The notes under the pieces were generated by a model that saw only the letters and a list, made by a program, of their open reading frames with translations, did not search any database and had not been told where the DNA came from. 40,319 nt of DNA from Actinokineospora iranica (GTDB lineage: Bacteria; Actinomycetota; Actinomycetes; Mycobacteriales; Pseudonocardiaceae). A program made the translations under genes and the position numbers. The DNA is taken from assembly GCF_900101685.1 (NCBI RefSeq), contig NZ_FMZZ01000008.1, forward strand, positions 286,266 through 326,584. Reading direction: 5' to 3'. Shown piece after piece: positions 35,732-40,319 of this stretch; position 1 is the first letter of the stretch; the number at the start of each line of letters is the position of its first letter.

Positions 35732-38700
35732 TTACTCGAACGCCTTCGCGATCAGGGCCCGCTGCTCAAGCTCGTGCACCTTGCTCGACCCGGCAGACGG
35801 CGCCGACATCGGCCGCCGCGAGACGCGGGTGATCCGGGTGAGCCGGTCCGGGAACATCTCCGGCAGGTTCAGGCCGTAGAACGGCCACGAGCCCTGGTTC
35901 GCGGGCTCTTCCTGGACCCACCGCACGTCCGAGACGTGGCTGTAGCGGTCGAACACCGCGCCGAGCTTGCGCTCCGGCACCGGGTAGAGCTGCTCGACCC
36001 GCACGACGGCGGTGTCGGTGGCGCCGCGCTTCTCCTTCTCCGCGGCAAGCTCGTAGTACAGCTTGCCGGAGACGAACAGCAGCTTCGTGACCGCGGACGG
36101 GTCCGGCACGGTCGGGTCGTCGATGACCGACTCGAACCGGGTGCCGTCGAGGAAGTCCTCCACCGGGCTGACCGCGGCCTTGTTGCGCAGCATCGACTTC
36201 GGCGTGAACACCACCAGCGGGCGCTGCACGCCGTCGAGCGCGTGCCTGCGCAGCAGGTGGAAGTAGTTCGCCGGGGTCGAGGGCACCGCGACGGTCATCG
36301 ACCCCTCCGCGCACAGCTGCAGCCAGCGCTCGATGCGGCCCGAGGTGTGGTCCGGGCCCTGGCCCTCGTGCCCGTGCGGCAGCAGCACGACCACGTCGGA
36401 GAGCTGGCCCCACTTGGCCTCGCTGGAGGAGATGTACTCGTCGATGACCGACTGCGCGCCGTTGACGAAGTCGCCGAACTGCGCCTCCCAGAGCACCAGC
36501 GCGTCCGGGTTGGCGACCGAGTAGCCGTACTCGAAGCCCAGCGCCGCGTACTCCGACAGCGCGGAGTCGTAGACCATGAACTTGCCCTGGCCCTCGGCGA
36601 GGTTCTGCAGCGGCAGGTACTCCCGGCCGGACTTGCGGTCGATGATCGCCGCGTGCCGCTGGGTGAACGTGCCGCGGCGCGAGTCCTGACCGGCGAGGCG
36701 GACCATGCGGCCCTCCATGGTCAGCGACCCGAACGCCAGCAACTCGCCGTACGCCCAGTCGATGCCGCCCTCGCGGGACATCTTCGCGCGCCGCTCCAGC
36801 ACCGGCTTGACCCGCGGGTGCGGGGTGAAGCCCTCCGGCAGGTGCACATGCGCGTCGCCGATCCGCTCCAGGACCGAGCGGTCCACGCCGGTCGCCAGCT
36901 TCGCGGGCACCTGCTGCTCGGCCTCCACCGACGGGCTCGGCGAGATCGGGTGCTTCTCCAGCTCCCGGACCTCGTTGAACACGTGCTCAAGCTGGCTGGA
37001 GAAGTCGCGCAGCGCCTTCTCTGCCTCCTCGACGGAGATGTCGCCCCGGCCGATCAGCGCCTCGGTGTAGCCCTTCCGGACCGAGCGCTTGGTGTCGATG
37101 ATGTCGTACATGCCGGGCTGGGTCATCGACGGGTCGTCGCCCTCGTTGTGCCCGCGGCGGCGGTAGCAGACCAGGTCGATGACGACGTCCTTGTTGAACG
37201 TCTGCCGGTAGTCCATCGCCAGCCGCGCCACCCAGTAGCACGCCTCCGGGTCGTCGCCGTTCACGTGGAACACCGGCGCCTGGATCATCTTCGCCACGTC
37301 GGTCGCGTACTGGCTGGAGCGCGAGTGCTCCGGCGCTGTGGTGAAGCCGACCTGGTTGTTGATGATCACGTGCACGGTGCCGCCGGTGCGGTAGCCGCGC
37401 AACAGCGCCAGGTTCAGCGTCTCGGCGACCACGCCCTGACCGGCGAACGCGGCGTCGCCGTGCAGCGCGATGGGGAGAACGGAGAAGCCCACTCCCTCCT
37501 TGTCGCCCTTGTCGAGCAGGTCCTGCTTCGCGCGGACGATGCCCTCCAGGACCGGGTCGACGGTCTCCAGGTGCGACGGGTTCGCCGTCAGCGACACCTT
37601 GGTCTCGCCGTCGCCGAACATCCGGAAGTACTTGCCCTCGGCGCCCAGGTGGTACTTCACGTCGCCGGAGCCGTGCGCCTGGCCCGGGTCGAGGTTGCCC
37701 TCGAACTCCTGGAAGATCTGCGAGATCGGCTTGCCGACGATGTTGGCCAGCACGTTGAGGCGGCCGCGGTGCGGCATACCGATGACGACCTCGTCGAGCT
37801 CGTACTCGGCGGCCTTGTCGAGCACGGTGTCCAGCAGCGGGATGACCGACTCGCCGCCTTCGAGCGAGAACCGCTTCTGCCCGACGTACTTGGTCTGCAG
37901 GAACGTCTCGAACGCCTCGGCGGCGTTGAGCTTGGACAGCACGTACTTCTGCACGGCCGCCGGGGGCTTCTCGTGCGGCACCTCGACCCGGTCCTGGATC
38001 CAGCGGCGCTCGGCCGGGTCCAGGATGTAGGTGTACTCGACGCCGACGGTCCGGCAGTAGGAGTCGCGCAGCACGCCGAGCACGTCGCGCAGCTTCATCC
38101 GCTCCTTGCCCGCGAAACCGCCGACCGGGAACTCCCGGTCGAGGTCCCACAGGGTCAGCCCGTGCGAGAGGACGTCGAGGTCCTCGTGCTTGCGCTGCCG
38201 GTAGTTCAGCGGGTCCGTGTCGGCCATCAGGTGGCCGCGGGTGCGGAACGCGTCGATCAGGCCCAGCACCCGGGCGGTCTTGTCGACCGGGCCCTCGGCG
38301 AAGTCCTCCATCCAGCGGATCGGCTCGTAGGGGATCCGCAGGGAGGTGAAGATGTCGTCGTAGAAGCCGTCTTCGCCGAGCAGCAGGCGGTGGATCTCGC
38401 GCAGGAACTCGCCGGACTCCGCGCCCTGGATGATGCGGTGGTCGTAGGTCGAGGTCAGCGTGATGATCTTGCTGATGCCCATCTCGACCAGGGTCTTCTC
38501 CGCCGCGCCCTGGAACGGCGCCGGGTACTCCATCGCGCCGACGCCCAGGATCGCGCCCTGCCCCACCGACAGGCGCGGCACCGAGTGGTTGGTGCCGATG
38601 CCGCCGGGGTTGGTCAGCGAGATGGTGGTGCCCGCGAAGTCGTCCGCGGTCAGCGCGCCGTTGCGGGCCTTGCGGATCAGGTCCTCGTACGCCTGCCAGA

Positions 38701-39481
38701 ACTGCTGGAAGGACATGCCCTCGCAGCCCTTGATGGCGGCGACGACGAGGTTGCGCGTGCCGTCCCTGCCCGGCAGGTCGATCGCCAGACCCAGGTTGAC
38801 GTGCTCCGGGGTGACCGCGAAGGCCTTGTTGTCGACCTCGGCGTAGTGCCGGTTCATGTTCGGGTACGCCTCAAGGGCGCGCACCATCGCGTAGCCGATG
38901 AGGTGGGTGAAGGAGACCTTCCCGCCCCGGGTCCGCTTCAGGTGGTTGTTGATCACGATCCGGTTGTCCGCGAGCAGCTTCGCGGGCACCGCGCGCACAC
39001 TCGTCGCGGTCGGCAGCGCCAGCGACGCGTTCATGTTCTTCGCGATCGCGGCGGCGGGCCCGCGCAGCGGCTTGCGCTCCTCGCCCTTGCCGTCCGCGGC
39101 GGACCCCTTGGCGGGCGCCTTGTTGTTCGGCGGCGCGACGGCCTCGGCGGACTTCGCGGGCGCGGCCGACGGGGTGGCCGGGGACGTCTTCGCCTTCACC
39201 GGGGGCGGCGCCTGTCCATTGGTGGACGGCGCGCTGCTCTTCGGCGGACCGCTGGGCGCGGGCTTCGTGGCGGTCTGCGTGGGGGCGCCGCCAGTCGTGT
39301 CACTCCCCGCGGCCTTGGCCTGCGCGGCGCCCTGACTCGCCGCCCGCGGTGTTGGCTTGTAGTCCGCGAAGAAATCGTGCCAAGCGGGATCCACCGACGA
39401 GGGATCCGCGAGGAATTGCTCGTACATCTCTTCGACTAGCCACTCGTTCGCACCGAACTGTGACGCAGGACTGCTGGACAC
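35732..39481 (-). CDS. kgd: Multifunctional 2-oxoglutarate decarboxylase/dehydrogenase E1-E2
   Basis: The product (1249 aa) matches the actinobacterial Kgd/SucA fusion. An N-terminal E1 segment ([19 protein letters not shown]) is followed by an Ala/Pro/Lys-rich linker (about 46-120), an acyltransferase-like domain (about 125-355, ending [14 protein letters not shown] near 345) and the thiamine-diphosphate E1 core ([13 protein letters not shown] near 568, [11 protein letters not shown] near 677, [13 protein letters not shown]). It decarboxylates 2-oxoglutarate in the TCA cycle and is regulated by GarA/OdhI in relatives. There is no lipoyl domain, as is normal for this family. The GTG at 39481 has only a weak purine-rich region upstream. 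Confidence 0.96.
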   Translation of the reverse strand: MSSSPASQFGANEWLVEEMYEQFLADPSSVDPAWHDFFADYKPTPRAASQGAAQAKAAGSDTTGGAPTQTATKPAPSGPPKSSAPSTNGQAPPPVKAKTSPATPSAAPAKSAEAVAPPNNKAPAKGSAADGKGEERKPLRGPAAAIAKNMNASLALPTATSVRAVPAKLLADNRIVINNHLKRTRGGKVSFTHLIGYAMVRALEAYPNMNRHYAEVDNKAFAVTPEHVNLGLAIDLPGRDGTRNLVVAAIKGCEGMSFQQFWQAYEDLIRKARNGALTADDFAGTTISLTNPGGIGTNHSVPRLSVGQGAILGVGAMEYPAPFQGAAEKTLVEMGISKIITLTSTYDHRIIQGAESGEFLREIHRLLLGEDGFYDDIFTSLRIPYEPIRWMEDFAEGPVDKTARVLGLIDAFRTRGHLMADTDPLNYRQRKHEDLDVLSHGLTLWDLDREFPVGGFAGKERMKLRDVLGVLRDSYCRTVGVEYTYILDPAERRWIQDRVEVPHEKPPAAVQKYVLSKLNAAEAFETFLQTKYVGQKRFSLEGGESVIPLLDTVLDKAAEYELDEVVIGMPHRGRLNVLANIVGKPISQIFQEFEGNLDPGQAHGSGDVKYHLGAEGKYFRMFGDGETKVSLTANPSHLETVDPVLEGIVRAKQDLLDKGDKEGVGFSVLPIALHGDAAFAGQGVVAETLNLALLRGYRTGGTVHVIINNQVGFTTAPEHSRSSQYATDVAKMIQAPVFHVNGDDPEACYWVARLAMDYRQTFNKDVVIDLVCYRRRGHNEGDDPSMTQPGMYDIIDTKRSVRKGYTEALIGRGDISVEEAEKALRDFSSQLEHVFNEVRELEKHPISPSPSVEAEQQVPAKLATGVDRSVLERIGDAHVHLPEGFTPHPRVKPVLERRAKMSREGGIDWAYGELLAFGSLTMEGRMVRLAGQDSRRGTFTQRHAAIIDRKSGREYLPLQNLAEGQGKFMVYDSALSEYAALGFEYGYSVANPDALVLWEAQFGDFVNGAQSVIDEYISSSEAKWGQLSDVVVLLPHGHEGQGPDHTSGRIERWLQLCAEGSMTVAVPSTPANYFHLLRRHALDGVQRPLVVFTPKSMLRNKAAVSPVEDFLDGTRFESVIDDPTVPDPSAVTKLLFVSGKLYYELAAEKEKRGATDTAVVRVEQLYPVPERKLGAVFDRYSHVSDVRWVQEEPANQGSWPFYGLNLPEMFPDRLTRITRVSRRPMSAPSAGSSKVHELEQRALIAKAFE

Positions 39482-39717
39482 GGCTGGCTCTCGCCTCTAT
39501 CCATCTCGATCTCGTATTGAACGCACTCCCCACCAGGCTAGTCCCCCGGTCAGGACGCTGGTCACCCAACCGGACCCCCGTGAGCCACCTCATGAGTGGC
39601 GTACAGCACTGAATCGGTTGAGATACCGATTATGTGCGCTACTCCGGTCTGGAGCCACCCATTTGGCGGTCTTTGGCGCTAGGCCAGTCGGGTGAATTTG
39701 GCGTCGTCCAGTGGATC

Positions 39718-39783
39718 GCCGAACGGTCGCCGAATGGTCGCCAGCGTAAGCCCCACCGTCGGGTAACGGAAGCCGAATGGTCG
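39718..39783. repeat. Three copies of a 12-bp motif
   Basis: GCCGAACGGTCG at 39718-39729 and GCCGAATGGTCG at 39729-39740 and 39772-39783 share 11 of 12 bases or more. They lie about 240-300 bp upstream of kgd and could be a regulator binding cluster, or chance in GC-rich DNA. Confidence 0.4.
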
Positions 39784-40228
39784 TTCTCCGACTTCACTGC
39801 GTGACGTCGTGCAAAGTGAGGTAATGGACCACTCGATCGGGTCGCCGCCATTCCCGCCGGATTCCCGCCACCACCCGATGTGAGCGCGTTCCGACCCGCG
39901 TCCCGACCTTGGTTCGGCCCGGCTCGCGCGCCACGTGACGGCACCGGCCGCACTGCCTGGTCAGAGGGCCGCGAGCCGGGGCGCGGGCGGATACCTGCGG
40001 TCGCGGGTTGGGCGGAATCGCCAGCGCTTTCGGGCGGCGCGCCGTGCTTGGGCGCCAGCCGAGGTGGCGTCCGCTCGCGGTCGATGCCTGGGTGCCTGCC
40101 GCGCGTGACAACGGAGACGAGCCGATCCCGTCGAGGCGAGGCCCCCAGTGGTCGATGCGAGAGCAGGACCAACGGTGGAGGGGTCGGAGAAGCGCCGCCC
40201 CCTTGCTCGAAGCTGGCCCCCATAGCCC

Positions 40229-40319
40229 GTGTCGGCTCTGCCCGTGTCGGCTCTGCCCGTGTCGGCTCTGCCCGTGTCGGCTCTGCCCGTGTCGGCTCTG
40301 CCCGTGTCGGCTCTGCCCG
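40229..40319. repeat. 15-bp tandem repeat, at least six units
   Basis: GTGTCGGCTCTGCCC is repeated six times without any mismatch (units at 40229, 40244, 40259, 40274, 40289 and 40304) and continues past the window edge. The unit is a multiple of three, so a repeat-containing protein beyond the edge is possible; on the minus strand it would read as GRADT units. Confidence 0.95.

Larger units (their letters stand above)
39482..40319. other. 838-bp stretch without a supported gene
   Basis: It holds the kgd promoter region, three copies of a 12-bp motif near 39718-39783 and a 15-bp tandem repeat running off the window. Open frames here, including one on the minus strand at 39639-40223, are Arg/Pro-rich with no family signature and no ribosome binding site. 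I see no tRNA or rRNA. Confidence 0.6.

Noticed and set aside
35522..39439. 1305-residue plus-strand open frame opposite kgd
   Set aside because: It is a long shadow frame in GC-rich DNA; the minus strand clearly encodes Kgd.
39639..40223. 194-residue minus-strand open frame
   Set aside because: Composition is Arg/Pro/Ser-rich, with no family signature and no Shine-Dalgarno.

Overview
The window is high-GC DNA from an actinobacterium, most likely a member of the Pseudonocardiales (Saccharothrix, Lentzea, Actinokineospora or Amycolatopsis type). This rests on frequent GTG starts with GTGA/ATGA overlaps, a mycobacterial-type multifunctional 2-oxoglutarate decarboxylase (Kgd), an XRE-DUF5753/DUF397 module, a histidine-utilisation operon of the HutF type, LuxR regulators with an N-terminal ATPase, and a type I-E CRISPR repeat of actinobacterial type. 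The genus is inferred, not shown.

Layout. 1-375: end of a type I-E CRISPR array with its probable leader; no cas genes are in the window. 376-5434: an RmlC-type sugar epimerase, a malic enzyme, a PAS-GGDEF-EAL signalling protein and a terminator. 5451-10330: an accessory island. It holds a conserved hypothetical gene divergent from an XRE-DUF5753 regulator with two DUF397 genes, a SCP1.201/DddA-like deaminase toxin overlapping its Imm1 immunity gene, a partial second copy of the DUF397 3' end plus its terminator, and a NucA/NucB nuclease with a DUF6461 partner. 10374-15553: a bis-aminopropyl spermidine synthase-family protein and a four-gene betaine/choline-type ABC importer closed by a strong terminator. 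15676-17213: a SigE-family sigma factor with its membrane partner. 17282-23441: an IclR regulator that appears internally deleted, and two paralogous ATPase-LuxR regulators in opposite orientation around a secreted lipase. 23442-24141: a non-coding region with a 150-bp composite palindrome and degenerate repeats. 24142-31051: hutH-hutU-(M20 amidohydrolase)-hutF-hutI. 31052-31685: a decayed second deaminase/Imm1 cassette against the hutI 3' end. 31789-35664: aldo/keto reductase, small secreted protein, SulP transporter, Pro/Gly-rich membrane protein and a 58-aa DUF6104 gene. 35732-39481: kgd. 39482-40319: no supported gene, with a 15-bp tandem repeat running off the end.

The most interesting part is the toxin-immunity material. 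One deaminase-Imm1 cassette is bracketed by 192-bp direct repeats made from the 3' end of a neighbouring gene and its terminator, and its deaminase carries Asp where the family has the zinc-binding His. A nuclease-DUF6461 pair lies beyond the second repeat. A further deaminase-Imm1 cassette, decayed by apparent small indels, abuts hutI. Together they suggest cassette exchange at gene 3' ends followed by toxin decay with immunity retained.

The hut genes should convert histidine to urocanate, imidazolonepropionate, formimidoylglutamate and N-formylglutamate. No HutG is present; the M20 enzyme inside the operon is the natural candidate for the last hydrolysis.
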